From positions 992,001 to 1,056,000 of the forward strand of contig CAWDWB010000003.1 in the NCBI GenBank assembly GCA_963805925.1: 64,000 nucleotides of DNA, in the 5' to 3' direction. Positions 7,760-15,437 of the stretch are shown in pieces. A program made the position numbers and the translations under genes. Position 1 is the stretch's first letter. Every line of letters begins with the position of its first letter. A model generated the notes under the pieces. That model searched no databases. It had not been told where the DNA came from and saw nothing but the letters and a program-made list of their open reading frames with translations. The DNA is from CAMPKL01 sp963805925. GTDB lineage: Bacteria > Acidobacteriota > Terriglobia > Bryobacterales > UBA6623.

Positions 7760-9841
7760 CTACTGCCCGGCGTGTTCGCTGAGGTAGTCGAGAATCACCT
7801 GGCGCTCGGCGGCGCTCATCACCGCGCCGCGCGAGGCCATGGTATCGATCATCGCCGACCAACCGCCGCGGTCGCGGCGGAACGTCGTGACGCTCTCCAG
7901 ACCGTGACAGGTAGTGCCGCAGGTGCGCGTGAGCATCGCTTTGGCCGGAAGGTCGGGCAGCACAATGGGCGACGCGTCGAGGGGGACGGGCGCTTGGCTC
8001 ACGGATGTGCCGCCGCCGGAACCGTCAAGCGCAAAGGCGATCAGCGTGTCGGCAGGAGCACCGCCGAAATATCCGCCGCCGTTGGCCGCCATCACGGCCA
8101 CATACTGCTTGCCGTCTTTGCCGAGATAAGTGATCGGGATGGTGTGGCCGTTGGCGTCGATGGGCTGCTCCCATACGAGCTTGCCCGTCTTCGATTCGAA
8201 GGCGCGGAAGCGTGCGTCGTTTGTCGCGGCGATGAAGACGAGTCCGCCGGCGGTGGCGATGCTGCCGCCGAGGCTCGGCGCGCCGGTGTTCGCGACGCCA
8301 AGAGCTTCCAGCGCCGGCGTCGTGCCCAGCGTAGAGCGCCAAGCGATGTCGCCGGTGCGCGTGTCGATGGCGACGAGTTCGCCAAAGGGCGGATTGGTAC
8401 AGGGGATCTTGTTCTCGACGTTCCAGAAGCGAGCGTAGGTGCCGTACGCGGAGGTGCGGAAGTAAGGCGTGCCGGGTTCGCCGTCGGCGCGCTTTTCCAT
8501 GTGTCCCCATTGGCCGAGGTTGTTGACGTTGGTGAACAGCAGGCCGAGAGAGGGGTCGGACGACAAGCCGCCCCATCCGCCGCCGCCCAGAGTGCTGGGG
8601 AACATCAAGACGTTCTGCTGCAAGGGGAACGGAGTGTAGAGTTCCACCGGCTTCATCTGGTTGCGCTCGTACAAGTCACGGCAGAAGGCGGCGTGCTCGG
8701 GCGTGAGGCTGTAGATGTCGTCTTCCGTAAAGCTCACGCGCGATAACGGCGGCGGTTTGACGGGAAATGGTTGCGTCGGCGAGGTGCGCTCACCGGGTAC
8801 GGTCGTCTGCGGCACGGGCCGTTCTTCCATGCCGTAGACGGGCTCGCCGGTAACGCGATCAAAGGCGAACAGCAAGCCGGTCTTGGTGATCTGCGCGACG
8901 GCCGGAACCGTGCGGCCTTCGCGTTCAGCGTTGAACAGGATCGGTGCGGCGGCGGGGTCGAAGTCCCACAAATCGTGATGGACGAGTTGCTGATGCCAGA
9001 GCAGCTTGCCCGTTTTCACGTCGAGCGCGACCAGACTGTTGCCGTAGAGACCGTCGCCGGCCCGGTCGGCGCCGTAGAAATCGCTGGTGGGCGAGCCGAG
9101 CGGGACGTAGACGATGCCGCGCTCTTCGTCGATGGTCATGAAGCCCCAGTTGTTGACGCCGGTGCGGTTCTTCCACGAATCGCCGGGCCAGGTTTCGTGT
9201 CCCGGTTCGCCGGGGCGCGGCACCGTATGGAAGGTCCAGACGAGTTTGCCTGTGTCGGCATCCCAGGCGCGTATGTCGCCATAGGCGCCGAGTGAAGGCG
9301 TGTTCTCGCCGTTGGCGCTGCCGGTGATAATCAGGTTGCCCGTGACGAGAGGCGGCGACTGCAGTGAGATTTTGGCGTCGGGCAAGTCGCCCAACACGCC
9401 TTGTTTGAGATCGAGCAAGCCTTCGTCGGCGAAGCCGGGCGCAGGCTTGCCGGTAGTCGCGTCGAGGGCAATCATGCCGCCGCTGATCCCGGCGAAGACG
9501 CGCGGATGCGTCCCTTCGCTCCCCGGCCAAAAGGCGAGGCCGCGCAGTGCGACCCCGGTTGCCTCGTAGTGCCACAGCTGCTTGCCTGTCTCGGGCTCGA
9601 CGGCGAACAGGCCGTTTGCGGCGACCAAATACATGACGCCGTCGGCAACGACGGGGATGCCTTCCGAGCCCGGCTGACCGGTGTGAAAAGTCCAGGCGCG
9701 CTGCAGCCGCGAGACGTTCGTGGTGTTGATCTGATCGAGAGGCGAAAACCGCGCCGCGCCGGGGTCGCCTCCGAATGACGGCCAGTCCGACTGCGCGTGC
9801 AACGACGAAACAGCGAGAAGAAAAAACAGAGCGCGGCGCAT
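7760..9841 (-). CDS. PQQ-dependent quinoprotein dehydrogenase with C-terminal haem site, mGDH-like
   Basis: Exported beta-propeller dehydrogenase oxidising a sugar or alcohol in the periplasm and passing electrons to a cytochrome or quinone. The 693-aa product opens with a Sec signal (MRRALFFLLAVSSLHAQ), then repeated tryptophan-docking blades. The HHDLWDFDP motif at 288-296 matches the catalytic Asp region of membrane glucose dehydrogenase and related enzymes. Near the C-terminus a CGTTCH motif (641-646) could bind haem c, giving a quinohaemoprotein. The substrate cannot be read from the sequence. It converges on corA with 5 bp between stops and diverges from the ArsR operon. Confidence 0.88.
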   Translation of the reverse strand: MRRALFFLLAVSSLHAQSDWPSFGGDPGAARFSPLDQINTTNVSRLQRAWTFHTGQPGSEGIPVVADGVMYLVAANGLFAVEPETGKQLWHYEATGVALRGLAFWPGSEGTHPRVFAGISGGMIALDATTGKPAPGFADEGLLDLKQGVLGDLPDAKISLQSPPLVTGNLIITGSANGENTPSLGAYGDIRAWDADTGKLVWTFHTVPRPGEPGHETWPGDSWKNRTGVNNWGFMTIDEERGIVYVPLGSPTSDFYGADRAGDGLYGNSLVALDVKTGKLLWHQQLVHHDLWDFDPAAAPILFNAEREGRTVPAVAQITKTGLLFAFDRVTGEPVYGMEERPVPQTTVPGERTSPTQPFPVKPPPLSRVSFTEDDIYSLTPEHAAFCRDLYERNQMKPVELYTPFPLQQNVLMFPSTLGGGGWGGLSSDPSLGLLFTNVNNLGQWGHMEKRADGEPGTPYFRTSAYGTYARFWNVENKIPCTNPPFGELVAIDTRTGDIAWRSTLGTTPALEALGVANTGAPSLGGSIATAGGLVFIAATNDARFRAFESKTGKLVWEQPIDANGHTIPITYLGKDGKQYVAVMAANGGGYFGGAPADTLIAFALDGSGGGTSVSQAPVPLDASPIVLPDLPAKAMLTRTCGTTCHGLESVTTFRRDRGGWSAMIDTMASRGAVMSAAERQVILDYLSEHAGQ

Positions 9842-9875
9842 GGCTAGGAAAAGTATAGGTCGAGCGAGATTTCCC

Positions 9876-9904
9876 TTGACGGCTGATGTCGACTACATTA
9901 CATT
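9876..9904 (+). promoter_or_regulatory. Sigma-70-type promoter of the arsR-AHSA1 operon
   Basis: TTGACG at 9876-9881 and TACATT at 9899-9904 are separated by exactly 17 bp, close to the vegetative consensus. Predicted transcription start near 9911 falls inside the operator, leaving a leader of about 25 nt before ATG 9936. Confidence 0.7.
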
Positions 9905-9933
9905 ACCATTAAGTTATTTAACTTATTGGTAAT
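9902..9933. promoter_or_regulatory. Palindromic operator over the arsR promoter and leader
   Basis: ATTACCATTAAGTTA at 9902-9916 and its complement at 9919-9933 pair at 14 of 15 positions around a TT spacer. The palindrome overlaps the -10 region and the predicted start and ends 2 bp before the ATG, the position expected for an autorepressor site bound by a winged-helix dimer. Confidence 0.75.
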
Positions 9934-9935
9934 TT

Positions 9936-10295
9936 ATGACCACCGTCGATCCCCTCAGCGCCACCCTCTCCGCTCTCGCCGACCCGACTCGCCGGGCGAT
10001 CCTGGCGCGGCTGTCGCAGGGCGAAAAGTCGGTCACCGAGTTGGCCGAGCCCTTTGAGATGACCCAGCCGGCGGTGACCAAGCACCTCAAGGTGCTCGAG
10101 AACGCGGGGCTGATTACTCGCAGCCGGCAGGCTCAGTGGCGGCCCTGCAAGCTGGCCCCGGCCCCGTTGCGCGACGTCTCCGAGTGGCTCGAACAGTACC
10201 GCAAGTTTTGGGAGGAGAGCTTCGACCGGCTCGACTCCTATTTGGAAGAACTCAAAGCAAAGGAAGAAGAGAATGGCGACAGTAACAAGTCCTAG
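9936..10295 (+). CDS. ArsR-family winged-helix repressor
   Basis: A 119-aa DNA-binding protein of the ArsR/SmtB fold: recognition region VTELAEPFEMTQPAVTKHLKVLENAGLI at about residues 33-60 followed by a beta-wing (SRQAQWRPCKL). It lacks the Cys-based metal sites of true ArsR. Known relatives sit next to SRPBCC/AHSA1 genes and regulate them. The start is fixed by the promoter and palindrome just upstream. It overlaps the AHSA1 gene by 23 bp, so the two are translated from one mRNA and the protein most likely represses its own operon. The inducing signal is unknown. Confidence 0.9.
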   Translation: MTTVDPLSATLSALADPTRRAILARLSQGEKSVTELAEPFEMTQPAVTKHLKVLENAGLITRSRQAQWRPCKLAPAPLRDVSEWLEQYRKFWEESFDRLDSYLEELKAKEEENGDSNKS

Positions 10296-11244
10296 TCAGA
10301 CGGCCGACCGCGAGATCGTGATCAGCCGCGTCTTCAACGCGCCGCGTGCGCTGGTGTTCCGGGCCTGGAGCAGCCACGAACATCTATCGCGCTGGTACGG
10401 GCCGAACGGCTTCAGCATCACGACGCATGAGATGGCCTTTGCGCCCGGCGGCGCGTGGCGGTTCATCATGCACGGGCCGGACGGTCGCGACTATCCCAAC
10501 CGCGTCATCTTCAAGGAGATCATCGAACCGGAACTGCTCGTCTACACTCACGACGATGGAGGAGAGCTCGCCGAACCGATTAGCTTCCATACGAGAGTGA
10601 CCTTCGAAGAAGTCGGCGCCGACAAGACCAGACTCACCATGCGCTCGGTCTTCCCGTCGAAGCAAGCAAAAGACCGTGTCGAGCAGGAACACGGCGCCGT
10701 CGAAGGCGGCATAGAGACGGTCGGACGCCTCGCCGAATACTTGGCCGAGCAGAACGGCGGCAAGGCGGCGACGCTCACGATCGCGCTGCCGTCGGAGAAG
10801 GAAGTCATTTTGCGCCGGGTCTTCAACGCCCCGCGCGAGCTGGTCTTCAAGGCCATGACCGAGCCCGAGCACATTCGCAAGTGGTGGGGGCCGCGGGAGT
10901 TCGAGCTGAAGGAATGCGAGATGGACTTTCGCGTCGGCGGCGCTTGGCGATTCGTGCAGCGCAAGTCCGACGGAACGGAGCATCCCTTCCGAGGCGAGTA
11001 CCTAGAGATCGTCGCGCCGGAGCGGGTGGTCCAGACCTTTATCTACGACGTGGACGGCATCCGCGACTTTCCCATGACCGAGCACATGACGCTGACCGAA
11101 CAGGACGGCAAGACGACGCTGACGACGCGAGTCGTTCACGGATCGCAGCAGGCGCGCGACGGCTATCTCTCGTCGGGCATGGAGTGGGGCGCGACGGAAA
11201 GCATGGACCGGCTGGAAGAGCTGGTTGCGTCGATGGCGAGCTAG
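10273..11244 (+). CDS. Tandem SRPBCC/AHSA1-domain protein
   Basis: Two START-like ligand-binding domains in one 323-aa chain. Each begins with a VFNAPR-E/A-LVF block (residues about 16 and 177), followed by a W-Y/W-GP turn and a GGAWRF strand (about 57 and 216), so the gene is an internal duplication. AHSA1-type domains in bacteria bind hydrophobic ligands or act on small molecules; no catalytic function can be assigned. Cytosolic, with no signal peptide. ATG 10273 has GGAAGAAG upstream inside arsR. Most relatives have a single domain, so the fused pair is a mild oddity. Confidence 0.9.
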   Translation: MATVTSPSQTADREIVISRVFNAPRALVFRAWSSHEHLSRWYGPNGFSITTHEMAFAPGGAWRFIMHGPDGRDYPNRVIFKEIIEPELLVYTHDDGGELAEPISFHTRVTFEEVGADKTRLTMRSVFPSKQAKDRVEQEHGAVEGGIETVGRLAEYLAEQNGGKAATLTIALPSEKEVILRRVFNAPRELVFKAMTEPEHIRKWWGPREFELKECEMDFRVGGAWRFVQRKSDGTEHPFRGEYLEIVAPERVVQTFIYDVDGIRDFPMTEHMTLTEQDGKTTLTTRVVHGSQQARDGYLSSGMEWGATESMDRLEELVASMAS

Positions 11245-11467
11245 CCGAGCGTTCCCCACCAAACCAGCACCGCTGCGGCGGCCAATCCCGCCGCGCTTTG
11301 AAGCCGCGACATCCATCCAAAGCAGCGGCGCCGCTACTTGCGGCGCTGCTCGAACTCTTCCTCAAGCCGGCGCATGGCCCAGAGACGGTCGAGATCGGGC
11401 AACGCGCCCCGGCATCGCCCCCGGACGCCAACTCATTCATCCAACTCTTTGCTTGATCTTCTCTCAT
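11241..11467 (-). pseudogene. Remnant of a small membrane protein of an ECF sigma module
   Basis: From ATG 11467 the frame encodes MREDQAKSWMNELASGG, then shifts near 11415 at a run of five Gs. The next frame reads ALPDLDRLWAMRRLEEEFEQ to a TAG at 11336-11334. Beyond that TAG, in the same frame, lies a hydrophobic stretch (LQSAAGLAAAAVLVWWG) ending at 11241. Together this looks like a short single-span protein of the anti-sigma type commonly found after ECF sigma genes in acidobacteria. Both the shift and the stop disrupt it. Its last codons overlap the end of the convergent AHSA1 gene. Identity is inferred from layout and hydrophobicity. Confidence 0.55.
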
Positions 11468-11499
11468 ACGGCCATCTCCGGCGCGAAAGCCCAGGCGAG

Positions 11500-11964
11500 T
11501 CATACGACGCTTTTGAGCTCGATGCGCGCCCGGTGCAGCAACACTTTCACGCTGTACGGGCTTCACGTCGAGCACTTTGGCGATCTCATTGTGATTCATC
11601 TCTTCGACATAGGCCAGCCAGAGCAGCGCGGCATCGCGCGGCTTGAGCGTGCGGAAGACCTTTCCCATATCATCCGCGCCCTCCGGCTCGACCGTGGACG
11701 GGGCCAGGCGCAGCCAGATCCTCCAGCGTTTGTCGCGTTGCACGCGCCGGGCGTGATCGACCAATCGCGAATGTGCGATGCGGTAAAGATAGGCTTTCGT
11801 CTCAGCGTCTGAATTCGCCTGCGGACGGGCGACTCCAGCAGGCGCAAGAACACGTCCTGCAACAAATCCGCGGCCAACGCCGCTTCACCCGTCCGCCGCT
11901 CAAGGTAAGCGAGCAGTCGCGGGCCAAGCTATTCGTAGAAGCGCTCAAGCTCGGCACGATTCAT
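11500..11964 (-). pseudogene. ECF RNA polymerase sigma factor, degraded
   Basis: Three frames together give a complete ECF sigma factor. From ATG 11964 come MNRAELERFYE, a TAG at 11931-11929, then LGPRLLAYLERRTG and a sigma-2 core (AADLLQDVFLRLLES). A frame change near 11818 leads to TKAYLYRIAHSRLVDHARR. Region 4 follows (LKPRDAALLWLAYVEEMNHN, EIAKVLDVKP), and a second change near 11572 (one extra C) leads to SVKVLLHRARIELKSVV and a stop at 11500. One nonsense codon and two shifts make a functional product very unlikely unless the assembly is wrong here. Confidence 0.8.
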
Positions 11965-12427
11965 GGCGCGACTGGTCGAATTGCTGAGGCCTTTCTTTTC
12001 CGAACTCCGCCGGCCGAGACGATAGTACATTGCCGCGCCAGCCAGCATACCTACCGCGATAGCGCCGCAGATCACAGCCGGGATGATGAAGCGACCGAAG
12101 CCGCCGTCCAGGCGTGTCAGCAGGAAGAAACCGATGGATAGCGAGAGGTTAATGATCCCCCCGAAGGCTATCCCTACCGCCGCACGCTTCGGGTTTCTAG
12201 AGTGCGGGCTTGCCGCGAGCTGGTCCAGAGCCGCCGCCCCTCATCCGACGCCAAAAAGCGTGCCATCTCCTCGCCCGTCGAAAACTTGTTCGAGCAGTGC
12301 TGAGCTGTAGACCCTTCTGGGCGTCTTGGCGGTGCCGAAGGGTCCGATGGGCGATCGCGATGACCGCCCAAACGAGGATTACGGCGATGAGCGGCATCGA
12401 CCTTGCCAGAATTTGTTGAATCTCCAC
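11965..12427 (-). pseudogene. Membrane protein of the ECF module, degraded
   Basis: A strong ribosome site (AAGGAG at 12439-12434) precedes GTG 12427, which begins MEIQQILARSMPLIAVILVW, a signal-anchor helix. The frame then shifts near 12320 to a soluble segment (KFSTGEEMARFLASDEGRRL) and again near 12190 to a two-helix membrane domain (INLSLSIGFFLL and IIPAVICGAIAVGMLAGAA) that runs into the sigma-factor start. The helix-soluble-two-helix layout just upstream of an ECF sigma gene is a familiar acidobacterial arrangement of unknown function. The intact start signals next to a broken body suggest recent decay or base errors. Confidence 0.65.
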
Positions 12428-12536
12428 CTGGTTCTCCTTCCGGCGTCCTACCGCCGTTTGCTCTACTCCTAGAACGTTCGGCGGGCCTTGGCGGTTAACA
12501 ACCCCGCACTTGGCCCTGTAAAGCTCTTCATCGCAT

Positions 12537-12565
12537 TTGACAGATCGGCTAAAGCGACGTAGGAT
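12537..12565 (+). promoter_or_regulatory. Sigma-70-type promoter predicting a leaderless transcript
   Basis: A perfect -35 (TTGACA, 12537-12542), a 17-bp spacer and TAGGAT (12560-12565) lie just before ATG 12572. The -10 ends 6 bp before the ATG and no Shine-Dalgarno sequence is present, so transcription should begin at or next to the start codon. Confidence 0.7.
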
Positions 12566-12571
12566 CGCAGC

Positions 12572-13177
12572 ATGGCGTCGCTTGCGCCCAAGTCTCCACC
12601 AGACCAGCCCGTCTTGCTGCACAGCAAGGCGATGGACAACCTCGCCTTCATTCGCGACACGATGGAGCGCTCGGCCGTCTTCACCGGCGTCCCCGGCTGG
12701 GGCGCGGCCGCGATGGGCGTCGTCGCCTTGGGCTTCGCCGCTGTGGCCGAGCCGCAGACAGACCCTACTGCCTGGCTGCGCGTCTGGCTGATCGCCGCCG
12801 TCGTCGCGGTCTCGATTGCCGGCGGGGCCATCACTCTCAAGCTGAAGCGTGCGCCTTCATCGGAAGGCTCACTGCGCAAGTTCGGCTTTGGGCTTGTTCC
12901 GCCGCTAGCGGCCGGCGCGCTGCTGACGGGCGTTTTGGCGAACGCCGGCCAATGGCATCTGATTCCCGGCGTCTGGTTGCTGCTTTACGGCGTGGGGGTA
13001 ATGACTGCGGGCGCCTACTCGGTGCGCGTGGTGCCGATTATGGGGGCCTGCTTTGCAGCGATCGGCGCGGCGGCATTCTTCACTCCCGCTGCTTGGTCGA
13101 ACGGCTGGCTGGCTGCGGGCTTCGGCGGACTGCACATCGTTTTCGGAACGATCATTGCGAGGCGTCATGGCGGCTAA
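12572..13177 (+). CDS. Six-helix integral membrane protein, function unknown
   Basis: A 201-aa protein with a short cytosolic N-terminus (residues 1-40) followed by about six hydrophobic helices (roughly 42-62, 70-90, 102-120, 130-148, 152-170, 175-195). No catalytic motif is recognisable. Its last 11 bp overlap the next gene, a small winged-helix regulator, an arrangement seen in many acidobacteria where the two are always paired. The regulator and membrane protein therefore probably act together, for example in sensing or export, but nothing in the sequence identifies a ligand. It appears to be read from a leaderless mRNA. Confidence 0.8.
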   Translation: MASLAPKSPPDQPVLLHSKAMDNLAFIRDTMERSAVFTGVPGWGAAAMGVVALGFAAVAEPQTDPTAWLRVWLIAAVVAVSIAGGAITLKLKRAPSSEGSLRKFGFGLVPPLAAGALLTGVLANAGQWHLIPGVWLLLYGVGVMTAGAYSVRVVPIMGACFAAIGAAAFFTPAAWSNGWLAAGFGGLHIVFGTIIARRHGG

Positions 13178-13538
13178 ATCCAATCTCGCCAAGGCCGATC
13201 CGCCGGCGCACAAGAAACCGGAGCCGGCCATCGAGGCGGGATCACAGGCTCTGCAACTCGACCGGCTGATTCATGAGCGCACCCGGCTGGCAATCATCAG
13301 CGCTCTCGCCGGCGGCGGCCCGCAGAGTTTTGCCGAACTCAAGCGACTGCTCGACATGACCGACGGCAACCTGAGCGTCCACGCCCGCAAGCTGGAAGAA
13401 GCCGGTTACGTGGAATGCACCAAGAGCTTCGCTGGACGCGTCCCGCGCACTGAGTATGCGCTGACCAAGGAAGGCCGCAAAGCTCTCGAACGCTACATCA
13501 GCCACATGGAAGCGCTGATCGAAGCGGCCCGGCAATAG
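13167..13538 (+). CDS. Winged-helix transcriptional regulator
   Basis: A 123-aa DNA-binding protein. After a Pro/Lys-rich N-terminal tail the fold reads LIHERTRLAIISALAGGG, then SFAELKRLLDMTDGNLSVHA as the helix-turn-helix (about residues 52-72), then a wing (VPRTEYALT) and a C-terminal helix suited to dimerisation. This matches the small HTH_27/MarR-like winged-helix family. ATG 13167 overlaps the membrane-protein gene by 11 bp, so translation is coupled. The stop is 1 bp from the end of the convergent polyketide synthase gene. Likely regulates the same transcript; no operator could be picked out. Confidence 0.88.
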   Translation: MAAKSNLAKADPPAHKKPEPAIEAGSQALQLDRLIHERTRLAIISALAGGGPQSFAELKRLLDMTDGNLSVHARKLEEAGYVECTKSFAGRVPRTEYALTKEGRKALERYISHMEALIEAARQ

Positions 13539-13539
13539 C

Positions 13540-14592
13540 TCAGTTCAGCTTCAGCAACACCGACTCCGAGCAGAAGCCCGGCCCCAGGGCCGAGGCCACG
13601 GCGTAACCGCCTGTCGGGCGATTCTTTTGCAGGAAAAAGCGCTCCAGCACAAACATCAGCGTCGCCGACGACATGTTGCCGCAGTCTTTGAGCACCGCCT
13701 TGGAATGGCCCATCGCGCCGTTCGTTAGCCCGTAAGCCTCCTGGTAGGAGTCCAGCACTTTGGGGCCGCCGGGATGATAGAGATACTCGACGACATCGCC
13801 GCGGTCGACGCCGGCGGCTTGTAAGAGCGCGTCCAGGTCCTCGGCTGCATGCTCGCGCACGATATCGGGAATACGCCGATTGAAGACCACCTGCAGCCCG
13901 TGCGAGGTAATGTTCCAGCCCATGATGTCGAGCGAATCGGGGAACAGCCGCGAGCGGGTTTGTACGATCTCGAGGCCAGGCCGGTCGACGTTCGAGCCGC
14001 CGATGACCGCCGCTCCCACGCCGTCGCCGAATAGAGCCGATGCCACGATGTTGCTCTTGGAGCGATCGCCGTGCTGGAAGGTCAGTCCGCAGAACTCGGC
14101 GGCGACGATCACTCCGACGCCGTCCGGCTTGCCGCGAAGATATTCGCCGACGTGTGCGATGCCGGCGGCCCCGCCGGCGCAACCGCGGCCCCATATGGGA
14201 ATGTGAGCGGCGTCCAGCCTGCAACCCAGGCGGTTCATCAGCCGGGCGTCAATGGACGGCGTGGCCAGGCCGGTGGTGTTGACGTAGACCAGGTAGTCGA
14301 TGTCCGCCGGCGTCAGAGAACTGCGCTCAAGAGCCAGCCGAACGGCGGCTTCACTCAGGTCGGTCGCGCTCTCTATGTAGGTACGATTCGCGCTCTCGGG
14401 AGGGTTCTGGGTGAGGAACCATTCGGGCGGCGTGGTGAAGTAGCGCTGGTCAATGCCGCTGGAGTCAAAAACGGCCAGCAGGCGTCCAATGTGAGGGTGG
14501 TCAGAGAAAACTTTGGCGGCAATCGACCGGGCGTCATCTCTGGTCAAGCAATGAGGCGGCAGCGCCGTCCCGATAGAAAGCAATCGAGGCAT
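13540..14592 (-). CDS. Type III polyketide synthase (chalcone/stilbene synthase family)
   Basis: Homodimeric ketosynthase that extends a CoA starter with malonyl-CoA and cyclises the product (alkylresorcinols, alkylpyrones or phloroglucinols in bacteria). The 350-aa product has the full catalytic triad: Cys138 in GRGCAGGAAG, His273 in YLYHPGGPKV and Asn306 in DCGNMSSAT, and ends with the family's GPGF loop (337-340). The frame extends 13 codons upstream of ATG 14592, but MPRLLSIGTALPPH matches the usual N-terminus. No methyltransferase, oxidase or acyl carrier gene lies nearby, so the product cannot be predicted and this is not a larger cluster. Confidence 0.93.
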   Translation of the reverse strand: MPRLLSIGTALPPHCLTRDDARSIAAKVFSDHPHIGRLLAVFDSSGIDQRYFTTPPEWFLTQNPPESANRTYIESATDLSEAAVRLALERSSLTPADIDYLVYVNTTGLATPSIDARLMNRLGCRLDAAHIPIWGRGCAGGAAGIAHVGEYLRGKPDGVGVIVAAEFCGLTFQHGDRSKSNIVASALFGDGVGAAVIGGSNVDRPGLEIVQTRSRLFPDSLDIMGWNITSHGLQVVFNRRIPDIVREHAAEDLDALLQAAGVDRGDVVEYLYHPGGPKVLDSYQEAYGLTNGAMGHSKAVLKDCGNMSSATLMFVLERFFLQKNRPTGGYAVASALGPGFCSESVLLKLN

Positions 14593-14596
14593 TAGC

Positions 14597-14880
14597 CTAC
14601 GATAGTCGAGACGCCGCCCGACGACACGCAAGAATTGTTAGACGCCTTGCGTCATAGGTCTGCCGTAGTTGCGCTTCGGTCTGCTTGCGCGGCGCAATAT
14701 CAATCACCGTAGCGGCGATGAAACGGCCTTCCGTCGTTTGAATCGGCGTCAGACCGATTTCGACCGGGAACGCCGTCCCATCACGGCGCAGAGCGTACAT
14801 TTCTCAGCCGCTGCCCGTCGACCGCGGTCGCAGCGCCTCTTGAAAATTCCCGCGGTATACGCCGTGCTTGGGGCCAAGAG
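14597..14880 (-). pseudogene. Remnant of a PAS-domain sensor protein
   Basis: Codons from 14800 to 14597 encode the second half of a PAS domain: YALRRDGTAFPVEIGLTPI, then a TEGRFIAATVIDI strand and the start of a coiled coil. Reading upstream in the same frame crosses a TGA at 14808-14806 and continues with RGNFQEALRPRSTGSG, which fits the preceding PAS loop, so the stop interrupts a once-continuous domain. No kinase or output domain remains. A gene of this kind would normally be several times longer. The rest of 14881-14978 shows no coding signal. Confidence 0.65.
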
Positions 14881-14978
14881 ACCGCGGAGTATTAGCACCA
14901 CCTCCGTTTGCCGAAAGCGGTGGGACCTGAAACGAACCGGCTGTTGCGGGAATCTAGTCTGCAAAGGAGACGCCAACC

Positions 14979-15224
14979 ATGAAGCGCCTAGCCATTGCCC
15001 TGCTTGAGCAGGCCCTAACGGACGCTGTCAGCGAACGCGATGACGTCCGCGACATGGCGCGGACATTTCTGTTTAGCCAGAGCGTAGAGATGTCCCGGCT
15101 GCGCGATCACTGGCTCAGGCAGGCGGAGTTGCCGCTGGACGCATTCGTGCGGGTGGGTCGCCTATCGCGTGAGGAACTGCGGGCGCGCCTGAGGAAGACG
15201 CACCCCAACCAAATTGCGGCCTGA
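14979..15224 (+). CDS. Small hypothetical protein, 81 aa
   Basis: Not recognised. A good ribosome site (AAAGGAG, ending 10 bp before ATG 14979) supports translation. The product is charged and mostly helical by composition, with an acidic N-terminal half (SERDDVRDMA) and a basic C-terminal half (LSREELRARLRK); it has no signal peptide or membrane span. It stands alone between the PAS remnant and tRNA-Leu. It could be a small cytosolic partner protein, but nothing links it to a pathway. Confidence 0.6.
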   Translation: MKRLAIALLEQALTDAVSERDDVRDMARTFLFSQSVEMSRLRDHWLRQAELPLDAFVRVGRLSREELRARLRKTHPNQIAA

Positions 15225-15263
15225 GAGGCCCGCGGCCAAAGCCGGGGGAACGAAGAAGAGTGA

Positions 15264-15352
15264 TGGTGCGCAAGAAGGGACTTGAACCCCCACGAGAATT
15301 AATTCTCACTAGGACCTGAACCTAGCGCGTCTGCCAATTCCGCCACTTGCGC
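15264..15352 (-). tRNA. tRNA-Leu(CAG)
   Basis: The reverse strand folds as a class II tRNA: acceptor stem GCGCAAG/CTTGCGC, D-arm GGCGGAATTGGCAGAC, anticodon stem CTAGG/CCTAG around a loop containing CAG, a long variable arm typical of leucine tRNA, and a T-arm with GGTTCAAGTCC. The 3' CCA is encoded (15266-15264). The anticodon reads CUG codons. Confidence 0.95.
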
Positions 15353-15437
15353 ACGTGTGAAGAGACGGTTTGGGCGCGACCTTTAAGCCGCGCCCAATAT
15401 TCATTAGAGATGATCGAGCGGGCGGCGTCAAGGCGCC

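Noticed and set aside
6845..8746. A 633-codon rightward frame over corA and the PQQ gene
   Set aside because: Its start coincides with the second corA frame, and the rest lies antisense to the strong PQQ dehydrogenase; the translation is Arg/Gly-rich and has no family resemblance.
8956..8979. Asp-Phe-Asp in the first PQQ protein as a lanthanide marker
   Set aside because: Ca2+/Mg2+-dependent membrane glucose dehydrogenases have the same WD-x-D pattern in this clade, so it carries no weight there.
13540..15224. A biosynthetic gene cluster around the polyketide synthase
   Set aside because: Only one biosynthetic gene is present; the neighbours are a broken PAS gene and a small unknown protein.
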